Assembly: GCF_003285265.1 (NCBI RefSeq) | Contig: NZ_CP030239.1 | Span: 2,525,501-2,589,500, forward strand | Source of the DNA: Paracoccus mutanolyticus | Lineage (GTDB): Bacteria > Pseudomonadota > Alphaproteobacteria > Rhodobacterales > Rhodobacteraceae | Direction of reading: 5' to 3' | DNA: 64,000 nt | Shown here: positions 13,022-20,573 of the stretch, piece by piece | Layout: every line of letters starts with the position of its first letter | Position numbering within the stretch: position 1 is the first letter of the stretch | The notes under the pieces: model-generated | Databases searched by the model: none | Told to the model about the DNA's origin: nothing | Seen by the model: only the letters and a program-made list of their open reading frames with translations | Made by a program: the position numbers and the translations under genes

Positions 13022-13189
13022 ATGAACTATCTGACCGCCGTCCTGCTGACCGGCATGGCCTTTGGCCTGGCCGCCTGCGGCAGCAATCCGACGGAACGTG
13101 CGGCGACGGGCGGCCTTGGCGGCGCGTTGGCGGCCGGGCCGGTCGGGGCCGTCGCAGGTGCGACGCTCGGCGCCGCGACCGCCGACTAG
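13022..13189 (+). CDS. Small glycine-zipper lipoprotein (55 residues)
   Basis: A short signal peptide ends in the lipobox GLAAC (lipidated Cys19), then a mature part of only 37 residues rich in Gly/Ala (TGGLGGALAAGPVGAVAGATLG), a glycine-zipper pattern typical of small outer-membrane or entericidin/YMGG-like lipoproteins. The ribosome site AGGGAG is 6 nt upstream of the ATG. Its stop overlaps the stop of the convergent hydrolase gene. Function unknown. Confidence 0.75.
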   Translation: MNYLTAVLLTGMAFGLAACGSNPTERAATGGLGGALAAGPVGAVAGATLGAATAD

Positions 13190-14006
13190 TCGATCAGGCC
13201 CAGCCATTCCCGGATCGCGGCCAGGGCCTCGGGCTCGTCCAGGAACGGGATATGGCCGCGGTCGGGCACCTCGGCAAAGATCATGTCGGGCCGCCTGCGG
13301 CGCATCCGGTCGCCGCCCCGGACGACAGCAGGTCCGAGTTTGCGCCCCGGATCAGCGCCAGCGGCAGGCCCTGCAGCATGTCGAACAGCGGCCACAGGTC
13401 CACCTCGGGCCCGGAAAAGGCCGCCAGGAAGGCGTCGCGCAGGGCAGGGTCATAGCTGATCCGCAACCCGTCCGGCGTTTCCAGGTAATGGCGGCTGGCT
13501 TCCTCGAGCCAGCGGGCTTCGGGCACATTGCGGAACTCGGGCATCAGGCCCGGCAGTTTTGCGGCCATTTCGGTCCATGTCCGCGCCGTGGGGTTGCGCC
13601 CGACATAGTCCTTGATCTTGTCCAGCCCGCTGCGGTCCAGGACGGGCCCCACGTCGTTCAGGCACAGGCCGCGCAGCCGGGGCTTTGCCACGGCGGCCAG
13701 ATACATCCCGATCAGACCGCCGCGCGACGTGCCCAGCACGGCGGCGCTTTCAAGGCCCAGATGGTCCAGCAGCTCCAGCGCGTCCTGCGCCTCGCGCGGG
13801 ACGGTATAGCTCTCCGCGCCGGTCCAGTCCGATCCGCCCCGGCCCCGGTAATCCGGCCGGATCAGCCGCACGTCCGGCAGATGCGGCGCCAGATAGTCGA
13901 AATCTCCGCCGGTCCGTGTCAGGCCCGACAGCGCCAGCACTGGCAGCCCCTCGCCCTCGTCGCGATAGACAAGGCGCGCGCCGTCGCTGGCGGTGAAATG
14001 CTGCAT
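13186..14006 (-). CDS. Alpha/beta-fold hydrolase (one frameshift)
   Basis: An alpha/beta hydrolase of about 273 codons, cytoplasmic (no signal). The oxyanion region is VLALSGLTRTGGDFDYLAPHL and the nucleophile elbow is GTSRGG (catalytic Ser). RGANSDLLS supplies the acid and DRGHIPFLDEP the His. The frame shifts near 13320, between acid and His; both halves are well conserved. The ATG (14006) overlaps the fabI stop (TGATG), so it is the last gene of the fabA-fabB-fabI unit. Substrate unknown; a thioesterase or esterase linked to acyl metabolism is possible from the context only. Confidence 0.82.
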
Positions 14007-14794
14007 CACAGGTTTTCCGACTGCGGCATGCCCAGCACGTGATAGCCGCCATCGACCAGCACGGTTTCGCCGGTGGTGTAGGCGCCCCAGTCGCTACACA
14101 GCCAGACCGCGGTGCCGCCGATCGCCTCGAGCGTGGCGTTGGCGCGCAGCGGCGCGTTCGCCTCGGTGTGGCGATAGGTCTTGCGCGCGCCGCCGATGGC
14201 CGCGCCGGCCAGCGTCTTCATCGGACCGGGGCTGATCGCGTTCACGCGGATGCCTTCGGGGCCAAGGTCGTTGGCCAGATAGCGCACCGCCGATTCCAGC
14301 GCCGCCTTGGCCACGCCCATGACGTTGTAGAAAGGCGTCACCCGGTTCGAGCCGGCATAGGTCAGCGTCAGGATCGTGCCGCCATCCGTCATCAGCGGCC
14401 GCGCCCGGCGCGCCACGTCGATCAGCGAATAGCAGGAAATCGTCAGCGAGTTCCTGAAATTCTCGCGCGTGGTGTTGATGAACCGCCCGGTCAGTTCGTT
14501 CTTGTCCGAAAACGCGATGGCATGGACGACGAAATCCAGCTTGCCCCAGCGTTCACCGATCCGGCCGAAGGCCGCGTCCAGCGAGGCGTCGTCGGTCACG
14601 TCCACGTCCAGCAGGAAATCCGACCCCAAGCTTGCCGCCAACGGCTCGACCCGCTTGCCGAACGCCTCACCCTGATAGGAAAACGCCAGTTCCGCCCCCT
14701 GGTCCGCCAGCGCCTTCGCGATACCCCAGGCAATGGAGCGGTCGTTCGCGACCCCCATGACCAGACCGCGCTTGCCTTGCATCAAACCTGTCAT
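14006..14794 (-). CDS. fabI: Enoyl-[acyl-carrier-protein] reductase FabI (copy 1)
   Basis: NADH-dependent reductase of the last step of fatty-acid elongation. A 262-residue short-chain-dehydrogenase fold with the FabI-type nucleotide motif GVANDRSIAWG. The catalytic residues Tyr146, Tyr156 and Lys163 fall in YAGSNRVTPFYNVMGVAKA, at exactly the E. coli numbers. Intact. It follows fabB by 6 nt, in the alphaproteobacterial order fabA-fabB-fabI. A second, clearly different FabI is encoded at 62376-63203. Confidence 0.95.
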   Translation of the reverse strand: MTGLMQGKRGLVMGVANDRSIAWGIAKALADQGAELAFSYQGEAFGKRVEPLAASLGSDFLLDVDVTDDASLDAAFGRIGERWGKLDFVVHAIAFSDKNELTGRFINTTRENFRNSLTISCYSLIDVARRARPLMTDGGTILTLTYAGSNRVTPFYNVMGVAKAALESAVRYLANDLGPEGIRVNAISPGPMKTLAGAAIGGARKTYRHTEANAPLRANATLEAIGGTAVWLCSDWGAYTTGETVLVDGGYHVLGMPQSENL

Positions 14795-14800
14795 CTGTTC

Positions 14801-16029
14801 TTATCCGTTATAGCGCGACAGCAGCATGGAGCCATTGGTGCCGCCAAAGCCAAAGGAATTGGTCATCACCGTGTCCAGCCCCGCATTTTCCACCAGCCGC
14901 GTGGCGATTTCGCCATCATGGATGGCGGGGTCCAGCGTCTCGACATTGATCGAGGGGGCGATGAAGTCGTTTTCCAGCATCAGCAGGCAATAGACCGCCT
15001 CCTGCGCGCCGGTCGCGCCCTGGCTGTGCCCGGTCATGGACTTGGTCGAGGAAATCAGCGGGGTCGCGCCTTCGCCAAAGACGCGGCGGACGGCCTGGAC
15101 CTCGCCCACGTCGCCCACCGGGGTCGAGGTGCCATGCGCGTTGATATAGCCCACGCGCCGCCCCTCGGGCAGGGTCTCCAGCGCCAGCCGCATTGCGCGT
15201 TCGCCGCCCTCGCCGGAGGGCGCCACCATGTCGTGCCCGTCCGAGGTCGCGGCATAGCCCGTCACCTCGGCATAGATTTTCGCGCCACGCGCGCGGGCGT
15301 GTTCCAGTTCCTCAAGCACCAGGATGCCGCCGCCGCCCGAGATGACGAAGCCGTCGCGGTTCGCGTCGAAGGCGCGCGAGGCCTTTTCCGGCTGGTCGTT
15401 GAACTTCGACGACATCGCGCCCATGGCGTCGAACAGGCAGGACAGCGTCCAGTCCAGCTCCTCGGCCCCGCCGGCGAACATCACGTCCTGCCGGCCCATG
15501 GCAATCTGTTCGGCGGCGTTGCCGATGCAATGCAGCGAGGTCGAGCAGGCCGAGGTGATCGAATAGTTCACGCCCTTGATGCGGAACGCCGTCGACAGGT
15601 TCGCCGAGATGGTCGAGGACATGCATTTCGGCACCGCGAACGGCCCGATCCGCTTGGGCGAGCCCGAGGACAGCACCGTCTGGTGCGCCGCGAACATGCT
15701 GGACGTGGACGGCCCGCCCGAACCCGCGATCAGCCCGGTGCGGGGATTGACGATCTCGGCCTCGGTCAGGCCGGAATCCTCGATCGCCTGCTGCATCGCC
15801 AGATAGGCATAGGCCGCGCCCGGACCCATGAAGCGCAGCACGCGCTTGTCGACATGGTCCTTGACGTCCAGCTTGACCGCGCCCGCCACCTGGCTGCGAA
15901 AGCCGTATTCCTTCATGTCCTCATTGGCGGTGATGCCGATCGCCCCGCCTTGAGCAGGCGAGCACTTCGGCGGCATTCGTTGCCGATGCTGGAAACGATC
16001 CCCAGGCGAGTAACCACGTCACGGCGCAT
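14801..16029 (-). CDS. fabB: 3-oxoacyl-ACP synthase I FabB (frameshift near 5' end)
   Basis: Beta-ketoacyl-ACP synthase that, with FabA, keeps unsaturated chains in elongation. The Cys nucleophile is in [20 protein letters not shown]. The His residues lie in [12 protein letters not shown] and [14 protein letters not shown]. The C-terminus is [15 protein letters not shown], the usual ending. The start at 16029 reads [12 protein letters not shown], and two slips between about 15950 and 15990 move it to the main frame ([16 protein letters not shown]). Span about 409 codons, normal. It lies 43 nt downstream of fabA. Confidence 0.92.
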
Positions 16030-16072
16030 AGGCGTTCTCCTGAAATTCGATGCACAAGTTCGAAAGGCGAAG

Positions 16073-16582
16073 TCAGCTTTCCGACAGCGCGACCTTCATG
16101 TCCTTGACCAGATAGATGACCTCGCCATCGGCCTCGACGCGGCCATCCGCCACGCCCATGGTCAGGCGGCGTGTCTGCACGGCCTTGGTGAAGTCTACAT
16201 GATATCGCAGCAGTTTGCGATCCGGGCGGACCATGCCGGTCAGCTTGACCTCGCCGACGCCCAGGGCATAGCCGCGCCCCTGCCAGCCGCGCCAGCCCAG
16301 GTTGAAGCCGGTCAGCTGCCACAGCCCGTCCAGGCCCAGGCAGCCCGGCATGATCGGGTTGCCGGGGAAATGGCAGGCAAAGAACCACAGGTCCGGGGTG
16401 ATGTCGAATTCCGCGACCACATGGCCCTTGCCATGGGCCCCGCCATCGGCCGAAATGTCGGTGATGCGGTCCATCATCAGCATCGGCGGCTCGGGCAGTT
16501 GCGCATTGCCGGGGCCGAACAGTTCGCCACGGGCGCAGGCCAGCAGATCGTCCTTGTCAAAGCTGGTCCGGGTGATCGTCAT
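16073..16582 (-). CDS. fabA: 3-hydroxydecanoyl-ACP dehydratase/isomerase FabA
   Basis: FabA dehydrates 3-hydroxydecanoyl-ACP and isomerises the product to the cis-3 form, so it starts unsaturated fatty-acid synthesis. 169 residues. The active-site His71 and Asp85 are in [21 protein letters not shown], as in E. coli (His70/Asp84). Start at 16582, with GGGAG upstream and the conserved downstream text [14 protein letters not shown]. First gene of fabA-fabB-fabI-hydrolase. Its leader holds several inverted repeats (16601-16659). Confidence 0.95.
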   Translation of the reverse strand: MTITRTSFDKDDLLACARGELFGPGNAQLPEPPMLMMDRITDISADGGAHGKGHVVAEFDITPDLWFFACHFPGNPIMPGCLGLDGLWQLTGFNLGWRGWQGRGYALGVGEVKLTGMVRPDRKLLRYHVDFTKAVQTRRLTMGVADGRVEADGEVIYLVKDMKVALSES

Positions 16583-16600
16583 GCGCGTCTGTTCTCCCTC

Positions 16601-16659
16601 GATGCGTCTGATCGGCAGCCGCATCGGGAAACCCGGCACGCCGCAAGCCTTCGTGCCGG
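16601..16659 (-). promoter_or_regulatory. Structured leader of fabA (two inverted repeats)
   Basis: Upstream of fabA the minus strand carries CCGGCACG/CGTGCCGG (16659-16652 with 16640-16633, perfect 8 bp) and, closer to the gene, GATGCG/CGCATC (arms at 16620-16625 and 16601-16606 on the plus strand). A third hairpin, GCGCCC/GGGCGC, lies near 16671-16685. The first may be an operator; together they could be an attenuator-like leader. No known regulator site is recognised. Confidence 0.4.
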
Positions 16660-16715
16660 TCTATCATTCCGCGCCCTCAGGGCGCAAGGGCCCCACCCGG
16701 AGCGCCGGCGGGCGG

Positions 16716-17591
16716 TCAGAACCACTGTCCGGGCTCCATCAGGCCCAGGTCCATCAACTGCTGGGAATGCCAGCGGAAAGGGTGCGAATTGCGCCAGGTG
16801 AAGGTCTGGATCTGGTCGCGCGAGCCCGGGTTCCGGACCAGCGCCTTGGCCACCCGGAACGAGGCGATGGCGGCGGTGATGTTGTGGTGCCAGGGGCAGG
16901 AATAGGTGTTGTATTCCTCGATGTTGAAGCGGTGGTCGGGCAGCAGCTTCAGACCGGGCTGACTGCGGAACAGCGCGATGCGGTCGATCCGGCGGCGGTC
17001 GGCGGGGATGTGCTCCTCGAACCGCCAGCGCAGCCCGCCGTGAAAGTCCAGCTGCCGGGGCAGGGGGGCGCCGTCGCGCCCCGGCCGCGCCAGCGCATAA
17101 TAGCCCGAGCGGTCGAACATCGCCTCGTTCATGCTGACCGCATCGGGAAAGCGGTTCAGGTCGGGTGCGTAAAGGTCGACCACATAGGTCAGCATCGCGC
17201 GCCGCCGCTCCTCGGTATGAAAGGCCAGCATCTCGCCCACGGTGCGCGATTCCGAAAAGGGATAGAACAGGAACTCGGCGTTGTAGCCGTAATAAAGCCA
17301 GGTGTTCTCGGGCACCGCCGCCAGCACCGCGTTCACCGCCCTGACGTGGGACCGGGGACGGCGGGCGTCGAAGCGGATATTGCTGATCTTGGCCTCGGCC
17401 CCCTCGGGGATCACATGGCCGGGCAGCGGCTCGGCGGACAGGGCCAGGATGTGGCGAAAGCCGCTTTTCAGGTGGTGGGCCAGCGTGGGCGCCACCGCCA
17501 CCGCGTCCTCGATCAGCAGGATGGCGATGGGCCCCCTGACCAGGCGATCGGGATACGCCTTCAGGAAGCTGTCCAGAGGGGGGAAATTCAT
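16716..17591 (-). CDS. Glycosyltransferase-like protein (family 2-like, uncharacterised)
   Basis: A cytoplasmic 291-residue protein conserved in Rhodobacteraceae (recognised from memory) and usually annotated as glycosyltransferase family 2. Acidic motifs LLIEDAVAVAPTLAHHLKSGF (residues 25-45), TYVVDLYAPDL and a carboxy part rich in His/Trp (SCPWHHNITAAIASF, SQQLMDLGLMEPGQW) are visible, but a classic GT-A DxD site is not certain. The ATG overlaps the stop of the Ala-rich gene upstream (ATGA), so the two are coupled. Intact. The sugar donor and acceptor are unknown. Confidence 0.65.
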   Translation of the reverse strand: MNFPPLDSFLKAYPDRLVRGPIAILLIEDAVAVAPTLAHHLKSGFRHILALSAEPLPGHVIPEGAEAKISNIRFDARRPRSHVRAVNAVLAAVPENTWLYYGYNAEFLFYPFSESRTVGEMLAFHTEERRRAMLTYVVDLYAPDLNRFPDAVSMNEAMFDRSGYYALARPGRDGAPLPRQLDFHGGLRWRFEEHIPADRRRIDRIALFRSQPGLKLLPDHRFNIEEYNTYSCPWHHNITAAIASFRVAKALVRNPGSRDQIQTFTWRNSHPFRWHSQQLMDLGLMEPGQWF

Positions 17592-18224
17592 GGCAGCGCG
17601 GTCTTGATCTGGTCCAGCAGGGCGGGAACGGCGGCGGGGTCCGCGGCCGCCGCGTCGATCCGCGCGGCAAGCTCGGCCTTGCGCGCCTCGGGCAGGGCCG
17701 AGGCCGCGACGATCTCGCGCAGCCGGGCCGGGTCGAAGCCCTCGGGGGTCAGCGCGGCCTCGATGCGGACGGCGTGGCTTGCGGCGGCGCCCGCCGCGCG
17801 GGCGCCCGGGCCGCGGCGCTGGCCGCCTCGCTGGCTGCGCGGGCGGCGGCCGGGTCCTCGGCCCCCGCGCTGGCGGCGGCGGCATCGGCGGCGCGGTCGG
17901 CGGCGGCAATCGCGGCCTCGGCGGCGACCTCGGCCTCGGTCGCAGCGGCGCTGGCCGCGCCCACGGTCGCCGATCGGCCGAAGCCGCCGCATCCGCGGCC
18001 ACGTCCGCCGCAATGGCCGCCGCGTCGGCGGCCGCATCGGCCGCGGCATCGGCGGCGGTTCCCCCGGCGGTGGCGTCGCCGGTCAGGGGCGCGGCGGGGG
18101 CGGGTTCGGGCTGGACCAGGGGTTCGGCCAGGGGCTCCTCGGGCAGCGAGGCGCGGTGCTGCCAGTAAAGCGCGCCGCCAAGGGCCAGAACCAGGACCAG
18201 GACAAGGACAGGCAAAAGACGCAT
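17588..18224 (-). CDS. Ala-rich, membrane-anchored protein of unknown function (frameshifted)
   Basis: N-terminal signal-anchor MRLLPVLVLVLVLALGGALY, then a low-complexity Ala/Asp helix with the repeat unit 'AADAAADAAAD' (about residues 45-75). The frame slips more than once in the repeat (17990-17760). The C-terminal third (ALTPEGFDPARLREIVAAS, AELAARIDAAAADPA, LLDQIKTALP) is a small helical domain of ordinary composition. About 212 codons. It overlaps the glycosyltransferase-like gene by ATGA. The repeat may act as a periplasmic spacer or coiled coil; no function is recognised. The low-complexity DNA makes indel errors especially likely. Confidence 0.55.
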
Positions 18225-18409
18225 GGGGAAATGCTCCGTCACGGGCGTGCGCGACCTCTATGGCACGGCGGGACGCGCGCCGACAAGGCGCGGCGCGGTG
18301 CGCCCGGATGCGGGCCGATGCGCCGGGAATGATGCGAATCCAGTTGAAATGACGGGTTTGCGCGACTATTTAACCGCGCAAAACCTCTGGCCATACAAGG
18401 AAGACAGCC

Positions 18410-18949
18410 ATAGCCCGTAGACCGCATAACGCTCCGCCCACCCGTGACACCGGCCCCCGCGTCAACGAACGCATCCGAGTCGCCGAAATCCGCCTGATCG
18501 GCGCGGATGGCGAAAACGTCGGCGTCGTGACCCCCGCCCGGGGCCTGGAGCTTGCGCAGGAGGCCGGGCTGGACCTGGTCGAGATCTCGCCCAACGCGGT
18601 GCCGCCGGTCTGCAAGATCATGGACCTCGGCAAGTTCAAGTACGAACAGCAAAAGCGCGAGGCCGAGGCCCGCAAGAAGCAGAAGATCATCGAGATCAAG
18701 GAGATCAAGTTCCGTCCCGGGACCGATACCCATGACTACGACGTCAAGATGCGCTCGGTGATGAAGTTCCTGACCGAAGGCGACAAGGTCAAGGTCACCC
18801 TGCGCTTTCGCGGCCGCGAGATGGCCCACCAGCAGCTTGGCCTGGAACTGCTGAACCGCGTTGCCAGCGACGTGGGCGAGGCCGGCAAGATCGAATCGAT
18901 GCCCAAGCTGGAAGGGCGTCAGATGGTCATGATGATCGCGCCCAAGTGA
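18410..18949 (+). CDS. infC: Translation initiation factor IF-3, apparent AUA start codon
   Basis: IF-3 binds the 30S subunit and proofreads start-codon pairing. Homology begins at the first codon after [24 protein letters not shown], then the N-domain, the helical linker with [17 protein letters not shown], and the C-domain ending [11 protein letters not shown]. 179 residues, normal length. In this frame a TAA at 18371 lies 13 codons upstream, and no ATG/GTG/TTG occurs before 18527, which would delete the N-domain. ATA at 18410 has AAGGAAG 6 nt upstream, at ideal spacing. E. coli infC uses AUU, and IF-3 represses its own non-canonical start; the same autoregulation is inferred here. It is followed by dut. 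Confidence 0.9.
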   Translation: MARRPHNAPPTRDTGPRVNERIRVAEIRLIGADGENVGVVTPARGLELAQEAGLDLVEISPNAVPPVCKIMDLGKFKYEQQKREAEARKKQKIIEIKEIKFRPGTDTHDYDVKMRSVMKFLTEGDKVKVTLRFRGREMAHQQLGLELLNRVASDVGEAGKIESMPKLEGRQMVMMIAPK

Positions 18950-18951
18950 CG

Positions 18952-19413
18952 ATGGCGGCGGCGGTCACGATTCTGGTTCTGCGCGAACCGGGCGCGGATG
19001 CCGCGCTGCCGCTTCCCGAATACCAGACGGCGGGCGCGGCGGGGGCCGACCTGCGCGCCGACCTCGGCGGGGCCGAGTGGGTGCTTCAGCCCGGCGACAT
19101 CCGCCTGGTCCCCACCGGGCTGCGCGTCCAGATCCCCGAGGGCTATGAAATGCAGATCCGCCCCCGCTCCAGCCTGGCGCTGAAGCACGGGGTGACGCTG
19201 CCGAACACGCCCGGCACCATCGACAGCGACTATCGCGGTCCGCTGGGGGTGATCCTGATCAACCTCGGCCGTGAACCCTATGCGCTGCGGCACGGCGAAC
19301 GCATTGCCCAGGCGGTGATCGCCCCGGTGACGCGCGCCAAGTTTGTCGTGGCCGAGACGCTGGACCAGACCGCGCGGGGCGAGGGCGGCTTCGGCTCGAC
19401 CGGGCGCGGCTGA
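18952..19413 (+). CDS. dut: Deoxyuridine 5'-triphosphate nucleotidohydrolase (dUTPase)
   Basis: Trimeric dUTPase that hydrolyses dUTP to dUMP, keeping uracil out of DNA and feeding thymidylate synthesis. 153 residues with the five motifs: [11 protein letters not shown] (1), [11 protein letters not shown] (2), [12 protein letters not shown] with the catalytic Asp (3), [11 protein letters not shown] (4) and the flexible [12 protein letters not shown] tail (5). ATG at 18952 is 2 nt beyond the infC stop; a GTG at 18946 overlapping infC is an alternative. Intact. Confidence 0.94.
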   Translation: MAAAVTILVLREPGADAALPLPEYQTAGAAGADLRADLGGAEWVLQPGDIRLVPTGLRVQIPEGYEMQIRPRSSLALKHGVTLPNTPGTIDSDYRGPLGVILINLGREPYALRHGERIAQAVIAPVTRAKFVVAETLDQTARGEGGFGSTGRG

Positions 19414-19426
19414 TGGGGCGCGGCTG

Positions 19427-20541
19427 ATGCCCATCGTCGTCGCGGGCGTGGTCTGTGGCTGACCCGGGGCTGTTGGCTGCTGGGATTGGGGGCGGTGCTG
19501 GGCCTGCTTGGCTGGGCCTGCGCGGCTGGCGATCGGCCTGATGGGCGTCCTGCTGAGGCTTGCCACCGCCGCCGCGATCTGGCGCGCATCCGGACAGCGT
19601 TTTCGCCCGCATCGTCCATTGGTCCCCCGCGACGCTGCTCTGGGTGCTGGGCCTGGGCCGTCTTGGGCTCAGCCGCCACCCTGGCGCTCCGCGCCCTGCA
19701 CCGCCGCAGCGCCGGGACCGGACAGGACGCGCCGGGGTTGGTGCCCGCGCGCGGCGCCGCCAGCCCCCGACCCGCGCCCGCCACGGACCCGCTGCTCGAC
19801 CGCTATGCCCGTCACATCGTCCTGCGCGAGATCGGCGGCCCGGGTCAGGCGGCGCTCAGGCGCGCGCGCGTGCTGGTCGTGGGCGCAGGGGGCTTGGGCG
19901 CGCCGGTCTGCCTCTATCTGGCCGGCGCGGGCGTCGGGCGCATCACCCTGGCCGACGACGACCGGGTCAGCCTGTCGAACCTGCAACGCCAGGTCATCTT
20001 TCGCACCCAGGACGAAGGCCGCCCCAAGGTCCAGGCCGCCCGCGACGCCATGCGCGCCCTGAACCCCTATGTCGAGATCACGCCCCTTGAGCGCCGCGTG
20101 ACCCAGGCCGACCGCGCCCTGATCGCCGAACACGATCTGGTCATCGACGGCACCGACAGCTTTGCTGCAAGGGCCCAGATCAACGCCGCCTGCGCCGCCG
20201 CCGGCGTGGCCCTGGTCGCGGGCGCCATCGCGCAATGGGAAGGCCAACTGACCGTCTGGGACCCCGCGCGCGGCGCCCCCTGCATGGCCTGCGTCTTTCC
20301 CGAGGCCCCCGCGCCGGGCCTTGCCCCCGCCTGCGCCGAGGCGGGCGTCGTCGGTCCCCTGCCGGGCGTCCTCGGCAGCATGATGGCGCTGGAAGCGATC
20401 AAGATCCTGACCGGCGCGGGCGAGGCGCTGCGCGGCCGGATGCTGGTCTTTGACGGGCTTTACGGCGAAAACCGGACCATGCGCATCGCGCGCCGCGCCG
20501 ATTGCCCGGTTTGCGGCTCTGGACATTTCCCGCAGGGGTGA
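19427..20541 (+). CDS. moeB: MoeB/ThiF-family adenylyltransferase with N-terminal membrane segments (frameshifted 5' part)
   Basis: The domain from about 19780 is a ThiF/MoeB/HesA enzyme that adenylates a sulphur-carrier or MoaD-like C-terminus. It has RYARHIVLREIGGPGQ, the ATP loop VVGAGGLGAPVCLYLAGAGVG, DDDRVSLSNLQRQ, the conserved Cys in CMACVFPE and CPVCGSGHF (zinc CxxC). Upstream, hydrophobic segments in three different frames (LTRGCWLLGLGAVLGLLGWA; LAIGLMGVLLRLATAA; IVHWSPATLLWVLGLG) join into a membrane region of about 100 residues, a layout I recall from other Rhodobacteraceae. Slips near 19458, 19525, 19590 and 19660. Start ATG 19427 is tentative. Confidence 0.82.
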
Positions 20542-20573
20542 AACAGTGGCGCCGACCGGAAATGGAGGCCGCC

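Noticed and set aside
14039..16801. Long plus-strand open frame opposite fabI/fabB/fabA (about 920 codons)
   Set aside because: Same kind of shadow. The minus strand carries three well-known fatty-acid genes here, and the plus-strand text has no recognisable domain.
17760..18070. Tandem Ala-codon repeats considered as a CRISPR or satellite array
   Set aside because: The period is codon-based and degenerate, encodes an 'AADAAAD' helix in one frame, and has no unique spacers.
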